This document shows, piece after piece, positions 14,095 through 23,138 of a DNA stretch of 38,564 nt (position 1 is its first letter; each line of letters begins with the position of its first letter). The notes under the pieces were generated by a model that made no database searches, was not told where the DNA came from, and saw only the letters and a list, made by a program, of their open reading frames with translations. Source of the stretch: Geobacteraceae bacterium GWC2_55_20 (GTDB lineage: Bacteria; Desulfobacterota; Desulfuromonadia; Geobacterales; Pseudopelobacteraceae); contig MGZK01000126.1 in the NCBI GenBank assembly GCA_001802125.1, positions 1 through 38,564 on the forward strand. The letters are read 5' to 3'. The translations under genes were made by a program, and so were the position numbers.

Positions 14095-15615
14095 ATGAAA
14101 ATCCGCACCCGTCTCCACATCGTGACTGCTGCATCAGCCGCCATGGTCGTTATCATGGCGCTTCTGGTCTACTGGTCGCAACACCGGCTTGCCATTGCAA
14201 ACAAAGCAAAGAACCTGGCGGACGAGATCGTCAGCAGTGTCTTTGAACGCAATACGCTGAGAAACGACTATCTCAATAACGACAACCAGCGGGCCAAAGA
14301 CCAATGGTTTTTAAAACAGAATCAGCTCAGAGACCTTTTGAAGTCGGCGCCGGCCAATCTGGTCTCGATGAGTGACCGGGAAATTTTTACAGACATACAG
14401 AAAAAAATGGAGGGAAGTTCAGCAATTTTTCAACAGATCCTGACTAACCGGGAGACAATAGGAATTGGTGTGCCGCGCACATCGGCGGCAATCGAGATTG
14501 AAAACAGGCTGGTTGCACAACTGCTGCTCAAATTTCTGGATACCATTGCCGATGCCCGCAAACTGCAGGTATCCGGAAATGAATTGATAACGTCCACCCA
14601 AAAGACCGCAGTGAGGGTCTCTCTCGCCATTATAGTCTCTGTTGCGCTCTTCATGACGGTTATCGCCTGGTCCATCAGCCGCATTATCAGCAAAGGGATA
14701 AAAAACCTGCAAAATGGCGCTGCTGCAATTGGCGCCGGAAATCTTCATTACACGATCCCGCTCACGGGCGATGATGAGTTCGCTTCCGTGGCAGCGGCCT
14801 TCAACACCATGTCCGGAAAGATGGCCGAGTCACATTCTGCTCTGGAACAGGATCTTGTGGCGCGAAAAAGCTCCGCTAAAGAGATTGAGGGGCTTAACCA
14901 GGAACTTAACCACACTGTTGCGCAGCTCCAGGGCGCTAACCAGGAACTGGAGGCCTTTGCCTATTCGGTCTCCCACGATCTGCGCGCACCGCTGCGGGCC
15001 ATGGGCGGTTTCAGTGAAGCGCTGATGGAGGACTTTGGTGACAAGCTGGAGGCGGAGGCGCGCGACTACCTCGACGAAATTGTCATCGGCAGCCGGCATA
15101 TGGGACAGCTGATCGATGGCCTGCTCACCCTGTCGCGCAGCACCAGGGGGGAATTGCGCCATGATCGGGTAGACCTTTCTGCTATGGCGGATTGTATCCG
15201 TGGTGAACTGGAGAAGTCAGAGCCGCAGCGCCTGATGGAGTGGTACGTCGAGCCCGGTTTGAGCATTGTGGGGGATGCGCGGATGATCGAGGTGATAATG
15301 AGAAACCTGCTGGGCAACTCCTGGAAGTACTCCACAGGCACGGCGGAGCCGAAAATCCGTGTCTATGCCGAAATGGAGGGGAGTGAACGCTTTTACTGTG
15401 TCGCGGACAACGGCGCCGGCTTCGACATGGCCCACGCCGAGAAGCTCTTTCAGCCATTCCAGCGTTTGCACCGGCAGGACGAGTTTCCCGGCATCGGCAT
15501 CGGCCTGGCCACGGCCCAGCGCATCGTGCACCGCCATGGCGGTACCATCCATGCGACCGGTACGCCTCACAAAGGCGCTTTGTTCAGCTTTTCACTGCCA
15601 TATGGGGAAGAATAA
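14095..15615 (+). CDS. Membrane histidine kinase with HAMP, phytochrome-style HisKA
   Basis: A 506-residue sensor kinase. Membrane segments lie at about 7-25 and 180-205, with a helical periplasmic domain between them of the kind seen in four-helix sensors. A HAMP domain and coiled coil follow, then HisKA with the acceptor in YSVSHDLRAPLRAMGGF and an ATPase domain ending FPGIGIGLATAQRIVHRHGG. This HisKA subtype is typical of kinases that pair with small Rcp1-type receivers, and such a receiver is encoded next, past a palindromic repeat. The ATG at 14095 follows AAGGGGA with nine bases between; an upstream TTG in frame has no support. The signal sensed is unknown. Confidence 0.92.
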   Translation: MKIRTRLHIVTAASAAMVVIMALLVYWSQHRLAIANKAKNLADEIVSSVFERNTLRNDYLNNDNQRAKDQWFLKQNQLRDLLKSAPANLVSMSDREIFTDIQKKMEGSSAIFQQILTNRETIGIGVPRTSAAIEIENRLVAQLLLKFLDTIADARKLQVSGNELITSTQKTAVRVSLAIIVSVALFMTVIAWSISRIISKGIKNLQNGAAAIGAGNLHYTIPLTGDDEFASVAAAFNTMSGKMAESHSALEQDLVARKSSAKEIEGLNQELNHTVAQLQGANQELEAFAYSVSHDLRAPLRAMGGFSEALMEDFGDKLEAEARDYLDEIVIGSRHMGQLIDGLLTLSRSTRGELRHDRVDLSAMADCIRGELEKSEPQRLMEWYVEPGLSIVGDARMIEVIMRNLLGNSWKYSTGTAEPKIRVYAEMEGSERFYCVADNGAGFDMAHAEKLFQPFQRLHRQDEFPGIGIGLATAQRIVHRHGGTIHATGTPHKGALFSFSLPYGEE

Positions 15616-15627
15616 TAAACCAAAGCC

Positions 15628-15706
15628 GACCACCTCCAGCCCCTCCTTATCAAGGAGGGGAGCCTTTAAAATCCCCCTCCTGGTTCAGGAGGGGTTAGGG
15701 GTGGTC
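15628..15706. repeat. 79-bp nested palindromic repeat element
   Basis: Two 33-base arms (15628-15660 and 15674-15706) are near-perfect inverted copies, starting GACCACC and ending GGTGGTC, around a 13-base A/T-rich centre containing TTTAAA. Each arm is itself a hairpin built on CCCCTCCT/AGGAGGGG. It lies between the kinase and receiver genes. The structure resembles dispersed REP- or MITE-like intergenic repeats and could act as a terminator or RNA-stability element. No transposase is present. Confidence 0.8.
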
Positions 15707-15750
15707 AGGTTTTATCTTGAAAATCATTGAACAGCAACAGGAGAAAACCA

Positions 15751-16191
15751 ATGAATATCAACAAAACCATACTGCTGGTGGAAGACAATTCTCAGGATGA
15801 AAAACTGATCCTGCGTGCGTTGCGCAAGGTCAATCTGGCCAATCAGGTGGATGTGGTACGCGACGGACAGCAGGCCCTCGATTACCTGTTCCGGGAGGGG
15901 GAGTTTGCCGGTCGTGAAGGAGTCGACTTTCCCGCCATTGTCCTGCTCGACATCGGCCTGCCGCGTGTCAGCGGCCTTGAGGTGTTGAAGAGGCTGCGTG
16001 ACGATCCGAGGACCCATCTTCAGCCGGTGGTGATTCTGACTTCATCCGACGAAGAGCGGGATCGCTTGGCCAGTTACGAAGATGGCGCCAACAGTTTTGT
16101 GCGCAAACCACTTGATTTTAGCGAATTCGCCGAAACGGTGGCGCGTCTCGGCATTTACTGGCTGGCGGTCAATAAGCCGCCGCAGGAGTGA
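15751..16191 (+). CDS. Single-domain response regulator, Rcp1-like
   Basis: A 146-residue CheY-like receiver with no output domain. Acidic residues are in ILLVEDN, the phospho-Asp in VLLDIGLPRVSG, the switch Thr in VILTSSDE and the conserved Lys in VRKPLDFSEF. The long loop before the phospho-Asp (YLFREGEFAGREG) is characteristic of Rcp1-type receivers, which act in phosphorelays with bacteriophytochrome-like kinases. The likely donor is the kinase ending at 15615. The ATG at 15751 follows AGGAG by seven bases. The next gene starts seven bases after its stop and is a REC-HK-REC hybrid, so the receiver may also pass phosphate within that chain. Confidence 0.93.
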   Translation: MNINKTILLVEDNSQDEKLILRALRKVNLANQVDVVRDGQQALDYLFREGEFAGREGVDFPAIVLLDIGLPRVSGLEVLKRLRDDPRTHLQPVVILTSSDEERDRLASYEDGANSFVRKPLDFSEFAETVARLGIYWLAVNKPPQE

Positions 16192-16198
16192 GTAAACA

Positions 16199-17770
16199 AT
16201 GTCCAATCCGCTAAATATCCTGATTATTGAAGACAGCAATGCCGACTTCCTGAGGGTCGAGCGACATATCAAGCAGAAAGAGCTGACCGCTCGCTGCAGA
16301 CGTGTGGATACTCTGGAAGATCTGAAAGAGGCCATCGACGGGGAAAATTGGGATCTGGTGCTGGCCGACTACAGCGTGCCTCAGCTTGGTTTCCAGGAGA
16401 GCCTTGACCTGATCCAGACGGCGCGCCCCGATCTGCCGATTATTATGGTCACAGGTTCCCTTGGTGAGGAAAAGGCGGTGGAACTCCTCAAGCTGGGGGT
16501 CTGTGACTTCGTGCTCAAGGGCAATCTTGCCCGTCTGGCGCCGGCCATCGAGCGCAGCCTCAGGGACGTCCTGGAACGCAAGGGCAAACGCGTGGCCGAG
16601 GAGCAGTACCGACAAGCCCAAAGGATGGAGGCGGTCGGTCAACTGGCCGGGGGGGTGGCCCATGATTTCAATAACATCATGCAGGCGATCCTGGGATATT
16701 CTCATTTGATCCTGACCCACTCCGGGGGCAACGAACCGGTAAAACGTTATGTCGAAGAATTGCTGAAAGCCTCAAAAAGAGCTGCAGATCTTACCAAGAG
16801 CCTGCTGGCTTTCAGCAGAAAGCAGGAGGTGACTCTGGCGGTAATCGAGCTCAACGAAGTAATATTGGGAAATGAGGTGTTTCTCCACAGGCTGATCAGG
16901 GAAGATATTGAAATGAAGATAACCTGTGCAAAAGAGTCCCTTACCGTTCTGGCCGATCGCGGGCAGATAGAACAGGTGTTCATGAACCTCGTTACCAATG
17001 GCCGCGACGCCATGCCGAACGGTGGCAGGCTGCTTATCGAAACGTATTCCATAACGCTGGGACAGGAATTTATAGATGCCCACGGCTATGGCACGGCCGG
17101 TGAATACTCTTCGTTTTCGGTTTCAGACAGCGGCATTGGCATGGACAAGGATACGCAGTCACACATATTTGAGCCGTTCTTCACGACGAAAGAACAGGGG
17201 GAGGGAACCGGTCTCGGCCTTTCCATGGCGTACGGAATCATCAAGAAACACAACGGTTTCATCACGGTCTACAGTGAACCCGGAAGGGGAACCATCTTCA
17301 AAATCTATCTCCCCACTGTACAGGCTTCAGCGCTTGCCGGAAAAACAGAGGTGCGGGAGGTGGCTCCCCCGCGTGGAGGGACCGAGACCATACTTGTAGG
17401 CGAGGACGACGATGCCCTGCGGAGGTTGTCAAAAAATGTACTGGGGCACTACGGTTATCAGGTGATTGAGGCGGTGGACGGTCAGGATGCGGTGGACAAG
17501 TTTGTTGAATACGGGAAAAGAATCGACCTCGTTATTCTCGACGCCATCATGCCGAAAAAAAACGGCAAGGTGGCGTGCGACGAGATGAGAACAATGCGTC
17601 CCAATCTGCAGGTAGTTTTTGTCAGCGGCTACACGAGGGACGTTTTTGCAGATAACAATGTATTTGATGAGAATTCCATATTTATCCAGAAACCGGTTTC
17701 ACCTGATGTGCTTTTGGCCAGGGTACGAGAGATGCTGGATAAGAGAGTACCCGCAGGAGGTGTCGCTTGA
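16199..17770 (+). CDS. Hybrid REC-histidine kinase-REC protein, cytoplasmic
   Basis: A 523-residue soluble hybrid. An N-terminal receiver-like domain (about 1-130, [10 protein letters not shown] and [10 protein letters not shown]) is followed by a HisKA domain with [20 protein letters not shown], an ATPase domain with [20 protein letters not shown] and a C-terminal receiver (about 395-515, with [20 protein letters not shown] and the Lys in IQKPVSP). No membrane segment or PAS domain is seen, so input should come by phosphotransfer to the first receiver, perhaps from the neighbouring kinase. It lies between the Rcp1-like gene (seven bases) and an HD-GYP gene whose TTG start overlaps its stop, which suggests one phosphorelay unit ending in c-di-GMP breakdown. 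Confidence 0.92.
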   Translation: MSNPLNILIIEDSNADFLRVERHIKQKELTARCRRVDTLEDLKEAIDGENWDLVLADYSVPQLGFQESLDLIQTARPDLPIIMVTGSLGEEKAVELLKLGVCDFVLKGNLARLAPAIERSLRDVLERKGKRVAEEQYRQAQRMEAVGQLAGGVAHDFNNIMQAILGYSHLILTHSGGNEPVKRYVEELLKASKRAADLTKSLLAFSRKQEVTLAVIELNEVILGNEVFLHRLIREDIEMKITCAKESLTVLADRGQIEQVFMNLVTNGRDAMPNGGRLLIETYSITLGQEFIDAHGYGTAGEYSSFSVSDSGIGMDKDTQSHIFEPFFTTKEQGEGTGLGLSMAYGIIKKHNGFITVYSEPGRGTIFKIYLPTVQASALAGKTEVREVAPPRGGTETILVGEDDDALRRLSKNVLGHYGYQVIEAVDGQDAVDKFVEYGKRIDLVILDAIMPKKNGKVACDEMRTMRPNLQVVFVSGYTRDVFADNNVFDENSIFIQKPVSPDVLLARVREMLDKRVPAGGVA

Positions 17771-19272
17771 ATGCATTAATTCCTGTAATACTTTGCGTTG
17801 ATGATGAACCGGGCAACCTGAAACTTCTGGAAAGAACGCTTGGCACATCCGGCTATGAAGTTATCAAGGCTGCTGACGGCCGGGAAGCGCTCGACATTAT
17901 CGGCAGTCGCACTGTTGATCTGGTTCTCACCGATGTCATGATGCCGGGGATCGACGGGCTTGAAACCTGCCGGCGGATCAAGGGTGATGAACGTTACCGG
18001 CATATCCCGGTGGTCATGATTACCGCGCTAGGCTCAAAGTCAGACCGCATCCGCGGGATCGAGGCAGGGGCCGACGAATTTCTTTCCAAGCCTTATGATC
18101 ATGCCGAGGTTCTGGCACGGGTGAAGATGCTGCTCAGAACCAAACAGCTCGATAAAATGCTTGATGATTCATACAGCAATATCCAGAATCTGACTTCCTT
18201 CGGCAGCCACATCATGACCTCCTTTCGCCCGGCGGGGTTTGACCTCATGGTGCAGGTCGACAACCTTGCCAACCAGATCATCAGGAAAAACATCTATGGT
18301 ACAGGGAGGCCGTCAACAGTGCTGGTGCGCATTCTCACCGGCCATGTGTTTGCATGGTACATCTACGAGTATGATTCTGGAGAGTTGAAGAGGAACGGCA
18401 TCGACCTGGACATGCTGCTGTGCATATCGGACAAAAACACTACTGCATGCTTTTTAAATAGTCCCATGTCGTTGCCTCAATTCAGGTCGCTCGTAGAAAA
18501 TCTTGCCTCCAGAAACATCACTGTCGCGAACATGACCTGCTATCTCAGCGAAATGGCATCGGTTTTTGCGATCAATTACGGCAGGGAGGTGACGCAGTTT
18601 GACGCCACGGTATTGGAGAGTCTTGCCATGCAGACGCTCTTTTTCATGCATCTGGCGATTCAAATCAGGGAGAGCGACGATGCGTTCGCCTATACGGTGC
18701 ATTCCCTCGCCAGGGCTTCTGAGGCCAATGACGAGGATACCGGCGACCATATTCTCAGGGTAGGAGAGTATTGCGCAATTTTGGCTAAAAAACTCGAGCT
18801 TGCTGAAGAGTGGGTACAGAGCATCAAGCTGCAGGCAACCCTGCACGATGTGGGCAAGGTACACACTCCTTCGGACATTCTGAAGAAGCCGGGTGAGCTC
18901 AATTCGGAAGAGTGGGATATCATGAGACGCCATACAGTGAAGGGCGCGAAGATTATCGGCGATCATCCCAAGTTCAGTATTGCCAAGCAGATTGCGCTTT
19001 CCCACCATGAGCGATGGGACGGGAGCGGCTATCCGTTCGGCTATTCCGGAGAGCGGATCCCTCTTGAGGGAAGAATCATGAATATCGCCGACCAATACGA
19101 TGCCTTGAGGAATGCACGGGTCTACAAACCGGCTCTCGATCATAACACGACAATGCGCATCATCACCCTGGGAGATGGGAGGACAATGCCGCAGCATTTT
19201 GATCCGCAGGTGTTGAAGGTATTCGTGGAAACCGCACCACTGTTTGAGGAAGTGTATGAAAAATTTAACTAA
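17767..19272 (+). CDS. REC-HD-GYP response regulator, likely c-di-GMP phosphodiesterase
   Basis: A 501-residue response regulator. A receiver (about 1-125, with [22 protein letters not shown] and the Lys in LSKPYDH) is joined by a middle GAF-like region (about 130-300) to an HD-GYP domain. Catalytic motifs are intact: [12 protein letters not shown], the HH pair and [21 protein letters not shown]. It would cut cyclic di-GMP under control of phosphorylation. Translation most likely begins at a TTG (17767) that overlaps the previous stop codon; a GGAGG six bases upstream supports this, and the receiver begins only seven residues later, leaving no room for a later ATG. Coupling to the hybrid kinase gene suggests it is that kinase's output. 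Confidence 0.92.
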   Translation: MNALIPVILCVDDEPGNLKLLERTLGTSGYEVIKAADGREALDIIGSRTVDLVLTDVMMPGIDGLETCRRIKGDERYRHIPVVMITALGSKSDRIRGIEAGADEFLSKPYDHAEVLARVKMLLRTKQLDKMLDDSYSNIQNLTSFGSHIMTSFRPAGFDLMVQVDNLANQIIRKNIYGTGRPSTVLVRILTGHVFAWYIYEYDSGELKRNGIDLDMLLCISDKNTTACFLNSPMSLPQFRSLVENLASRNITVANMTCYLSEMASVFAINYGREVTQFDATVLESLAMQTLFFMHLAIQIRESDDAFAYTVHSLARASEANDEDTGDHILRVGEYCAILAKKLELAEEWVQSIKLQATLHDVGKVHTPSDILKKPGELNSEEWDIMRRHTVKGAKIIGDHPKFSIAKQIALSHHERWDGSGYPFGYSGERIPLEGRIMNIADQYDALRNARVYKPALDHNTTMRIITLGDGRTMPQHFDPQVLKVFVETAPLFEEVYEKFN

Positions 19273-19361
19273 AGTGTCGGCCTGGCACGGCAGACCTCCG
19301 AGGTTTTGACCAAAACAGCGGGCCTGAACAAAACCACGGTGGTCTGTATGGGAACTGAAAT

Positions 19362-21836
19362 ATGAAGTTTTTGCAATCCCTCCAGAAGATGCCATATCTA
19401 CGGCTTTTTATCGTCACTATTGTTCTGACGGTCGCTGCCGGCTGGATTCTTACCGACTTTCTCGGCAGGGTTGCGGAAAAAGAATTTAAAGATAAGGCTG
19501 AGCGGGATGCAAATCTTATTTCCTTCTTCCTTCATGACAAACTGAATGAAGTTTCAAGCGCTGCCAAGTCGCTGGGACCGGCAGAAGCTATTGTTGCGGC
19601 ACTCTCAACAGGCAGTGCCACAGATCTGGAACGGGCAAACAAGCTGCTTGACCGCATCAAAAACAACTTTGAGATGTCACACAGCTTCCTAATGGAAAGA
19701 AGCGGCCTGACTGTCGCCTCATCGAACAGGAACGAAAAAAACGGTTTTGTGGGTAAATCCTTTGCAGGCAGACCCTATTTCACCGGCGCGGTGGCAGGAC
19801 GGCTAACCACATATTTTGCCCTCGGCAGAATCACCCACGAAAGGGGCTACTTTGCTTCGGTGCCGGTTATCGACAGTGCAGGTGCAACATCAGGCGTTGT
19901 CGTTGTCAAAAGAAACATCACCCCTGTCGAAGAGTTTTTCAAGAAGTACCCCCACGTGTATCTGGTCAGTCCCGACGGGATCATTTTCATCTCCAGCAGG
20001 AAGGAGTTCCTGTTCAGGAGCTTATGGCCGATTGATCAAAAAATACGTACTGAACTTGTGGCATCGGGGCAATTCGGAAAGATCTCGTTTGATCCACTGT
20101 TGGCGGCAGAGCCTCGGACCGGGAAGTTTGTCAGGTTTGAGAACGAGGATCATTACGTACTTCGCCTGCCGTTCGGCAGCGATGGCTGGACGCTCGTATT
20201 ATTGGATGACCCCCGTAGCGTTTCAGACTACCGCTTGTTCGGAATCATACTCGCAGTAGTGTTCGTTATCCTGCTCCTGCTCTTCTTCAATGTACTGCTG
20301 TACAAAGACAAGTCGCTGCAGGCGACCCGAAATCTTCTCAAATCCAGGGATGACTGGAAACTGACATTCGACACGGTGCCTGATCTTATAGCGATTATTG
20401 GTGCCGATTACCGCATAACAAGCATGAACAGGGCAATGGCGTTGCGTTTGGGCATCTCCCAGGAGGCGGCGGTCGGCAGGCACTGTTATGAGCTGATGCA
20501 TAGCTCCCAGGAACCGCCCTCCTCCTGTCCTCATCAAAGGATGCTTGAGTCGGGGAGAGCTGAATCAGGGTGCCAGTTTGAAAAGAATCTGAATGGCGAT
20601 TTTACCGTCACCGCGGCTCCGATCCTGGCAGAAGACGGCAAAATTGAATCGTCTGTCCATGTGATGCACGATGTCAGCGAGCTGAAGCGGATGGAGCTGT
20701 CGTTGAAAGAGTATACGCAGCGACTTGAATTCGTGCTGGAGGGGTCAAATGATGCCACCTGGGAATGGGATTTGATTACCAACCAGGGAATCCTGAATAA
20801 AAGATATTATGAAATGATCGAATATTCGCCCAGAGAAGTGAACTCGACGTTTGAATTTTTCCTGCAAACTATTCATCCCGATGATGTCGCCGATGTGCAA
20901 AGGCGAGTGAAAGAAAATCTGGAAGGAACAACCGCTGAATATCAGGCTCATTACCGCATGGTCACAAAATCGGGGAGAATTAAGGATGTCATGGGAAGGG
21001 GGAAGATCGTCAGGCATGACGAAGATGGCCGTCCAATCAAAATGGCAGGAGTTATTACCGACGTCACCGAAATGAAACGGCTGAACGATGAAATCAACAG
21101 GATCAATAACCTGGAATCGATCGGCCTCCTCTCCGGAGGGTTGGCCCACGACTTCAACAATGTACTGAACATAATTTACGGCAACATAACCTTCGTCAAG
21201 ATGCTTGCAGAGGGGGACGCGGCCATTGTTGAGCCTCTAACGGACGCGGAAGCAGCATGTGAGCGCGCCAAGGAGCTCGGCATCCGTCTGCAGGCCTTTT
21301 CGCAGGAGGGCATTCCGCTCAGCGAGCAGATAGTGCTTCCCGCACTCATTGAAGATACCGCAGGAGTTTTATTCAAGGATTCATCTGTTTCGCACAGCAT
21401 TTCCGCACTGGATGACCTCCTTCCCCTGGAAGCAGACCCACGCCAGATCAGGCAGCTGTTTGAAAATCTGCTGACCAATGCCAAAGATGCCATGCCGGAC
21501 GGCGGGACAGTCAGGATCGATATTGAAAACTGTGAAGTCGATGGCAACAAGGGATTGTCCCTCAGATCAGGTCACTATGTCCGTATTACAATCCAGGATG
21601 ACGGTACAGGTATCCCGGAGTCAAATTTATCGAAGATCTTCGATCCCTATTTTTCGACCAAGGATACTTACAGTCAAAGAGGGATGGGGCTTGGACTATC
21701 GATATGCCATGCCATCATGAAGCGTCATAACGGACACATTTCCGTAGAATCCACGGTGGGAACCGGTACCAGGGTTGCGCTTTATCTGCCGGTTTCCGTG
21801 GGAGATTCTGAGTGTACACCCGGGGGGAATTTGTAA
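19362..21836 (+). CDS. Cache-PAS-PAS membrane histidine kinase
   Basis: An 824-residue sensor kinase. Membrane segments at about 12-31 and 286-308 enclose a large periplasmic double-Cache-like domain with stretches such as FVGKSFAGRPYFTGAVAGR and YFASVPVIDSAGATSG, typical of small-ligand sensing. Two cytoplasmic PAS domains follow (about 325-440 and 450-575). The HisKA domain contains SGGLAHDFNNVLNIIYGN, and the ATPase ends near QRGMGLGLSICHAIMKRHNG. Cysteines in the first PAS (ending in SSCPHQRML) may be worth noting for a redox role. The gene is followed after one base by a REC-HD-type gene, its likely partner. The ligand is unknown. Confidence 0.92.
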   Translation: MKFLQSLQKMPYLRLFIVTIVLTVAAGWILTDFLGRVAEKEFKDKAERDANLISFFLHDKLNEVSSAAKSLGPAEAIVAALSTGSATDLERANKLLDRIKNNFEMSHSFLMERSGLTVASSNRNEKNGFVGKSFAGRPYFTGAVAGRLTTYFALGRITHERGYFASVPVIDSAGATSGVVVVKRNITPVEEFFKKYPHVYLVSPDGIIFISSRKEFLFRSLWPIDQKIRTELVASGQFGKISFDPLLAAEPRTGKFVRFENEDHYVLRLPFGSDGWTLVLLDDPRSVSDYRLFGIILAVVFVILLLLFFNVLLYKDKSLQATRNLLKSRDDWKLTFDTVPDLIAIIGADYRITSMNRAMALRLGISQEAAVGRHCYELMHSSQEPPSSCPHQRMLESGRAESGCQFEKNLNGDFTVTAAPILAEDGKIESSVHVMHDVSELKRMELSLKEYTQRLEFVLEGSNDATWEWDLITNQGILNKRYYEMIEYSPREVNSTFEFFLQTIHPDDVADVQRRVKENLEGTTAEYQAHYRMVTKSGRIKDVMGRGKIVRHDEDGRPIKMAGVITDVTEMKRLNDEINRINNLESIGLLSGGLAHDFNNVLNIIYGNITFVKMLAEGDAAIVEPLTDAEAACERAKELGIRLQAFSQEGIPLSEQIVLPALIEDTAGVLFKDSSVSHSISALDDLLPLEADPRQIRQLFENLLTNAKDAMPDGGTVRIDIENCEVDGNKGLSLRSGHYVRITIQDDGTGIPESNLSKIFDPYFSTKDTYSQRGMGLGLSICHAIMKRHNGHISVESTVGTGTRVALYLPVSVGDSECTPGGNL

Positions 21837-21837
21837 T

Positions 21838-23115
21838 ATGACAAACGAGACGTATAAAATTCTCATAGTGGACGACGAAGAGCCAAATCGAAAACTGTTG
21901 TCCCGCTGTTTAACTTGTGACCAGTACACCCTGTACAGCGCCGAAAACGGAATAGATGCACTGGAGCTGGCTAAAACGATAAGCCCTGATCTGGTACTTC
22001 TTGACGTGTCCATGCCAGTGATGGACGGTTATGAGGTCTGCCGGGCTCTCAAGGCGGATGAGGCCACTAAAAAAATTCCCGTCATTTTTGTAACTGCTAT
22101 GCAAAAAATTGCCGATGAAGCCGAAGGTTTCGAAGCCGGGGCGGTGGACTATATCACCAAGCCGATCAACGCCGCTGTTGTTCAGGCGCGCGTCCGGGCA
22201 CATCTGTCTCTCAAAGGGGCACAGGATGCGGCGGATGACTGGAATTCAAATCTCAAGAAGCGGCTGTTACAAAGCGTCGCGACCATCCGCGAAAAGACTC
22301 AGGCACTTGTTTCCGCGGAAGAGCGCGCTTCCGGTCTGCACGGGTATTTACTTGCTGTGGAACTGATGTCAGGTGCTTTTGAGATGATGGAAAACCTTCA
22401 CGGTGTTCATGCCCGTGCGGTCAGCGAGTTGGCAGGCGATGCCGCGCGCAGGATGAATCTCGGCGCCGAGGCGGTGGCTAAGATCAGGCTGGCCGGTCTT
22501 ATGCACGATGTCGGGACTCTGGGAGGCATACGAGGTGTGTCAGTTAAGCCCGAAACGGACATGTCTGCCAACGAACTGGGGAAATTTCATAATCATACGG
22601 CACTGGGACAAGAGCTTTTCAAGTCGTTTGAAGAGCTGCATGATGTGGGGGAAATGGTAATGTTTCATCATGAAGCCTTCGACGGGAGCGGTTTTCCCGA
22701 CGGGCTGAAGGGTGAGGGAATTCCTCTCGGTGCTCGCCTGGTAGCCATTGCTGATTTTATTGAAAAGGCGGCAAGCTCCGTGTCAGGGGAACATGCCGAA
22801 TATGCACTCATGAAGGCCCGCCTGCACGCAAGCACGCTGCTTGATCCAAGCCTGATTTCGTTTTTTTCGTCGATTACCCGAATCCTTTATTTTGAGGGGA
22901 AAAAGTCTGGGACGACAGGAGAAGTTGAAGTACCCCCTAATGAGCTAATCTCGGGCATGCAGCTCTCGCGGGATCTGTCGAATGAAGCCGGGGTGTTGTT
23001 ACTTCAGAAGGGTGATACGTTGGACGCCGCCGGTATTTCGCTCATTCGCCGTGCTAGTCGCATGAGTGGCTCTTCTGAGGGGGGCGTGTGGGTGATGATA
23101 ACCTGCGCGGAATAG
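21838..23115 (+). CDS. REC protein with degenerate HD-GYP domain
   Basis: A 425-residue response regulator starting one base after the kinase stop. The receiver (about 1-125) shows IVDDEEPNRK, LVLLDVSMPVMDG and ITKPINA. A helical linker leads to an HD domain resembling HD-GYP but altered: HDVGT replaces HDxGK, and the signature reads HHEAFDGSGFP instead of HHExxDGxGYP. A C-terminal segment (about 355-425, ELISGMQLSRDLSNEAGVLLLQ) is a small module also found after HD domains of RpfG-like proteins. The HD pair is kept, so hydrolysis is possible, but the lost Lys and Tyr suggest weak or no c-di-GMP turnover and perhaps a binding or adaptor role. The ATG at 21838 is chosen by GGGGGGAA upstream. 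Confidence 0.88.
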   Translation: MTNETYKILIVDDEEPNRKLLSRCLTCDQYTLYSAENGIDALELAKTISPDLVLLDVSMPVMDGYEVCRALKADEATKKIPVIFVTAMQKIADEAEGFEAGAVDYITKPINAAVVQARVRAHLSLKGAQDAADDWNSNLKKRLLQSVATIREKTQALVSAEERASGLHGYLLAVELMSGAFEMMENLHGVHARAVSELAGDAARRMNLGAEAVAKIRLAGLMHDVGTLGGIRGVSVKPETDMSANELGKFHNHTALGQELFKSFEELHDVGEMVMFHHEAFDGSGFPDGLKGEGIPLGARLVAIADFIEKAASSVSGEHAEYALMKARLHASTLLDPSLISFFSSITRILYFEGKKSGTTGEVEVPPNELISGMQLSRDLSNEAGVLLLQKGDTLDAAGISLIRRASRMSGSSEGGVWVMITCAE

Positions 23116-23138
23116 TTTTTGTAATCTGGATATTGTTC

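Noticed and set aside
19283-19297. TGGCACGG resembling a -24 sigma-54 element before the Cache kinase
   Set aside because: No GC element lies 12 bases downstream of the GG, so only half a promoter is present.
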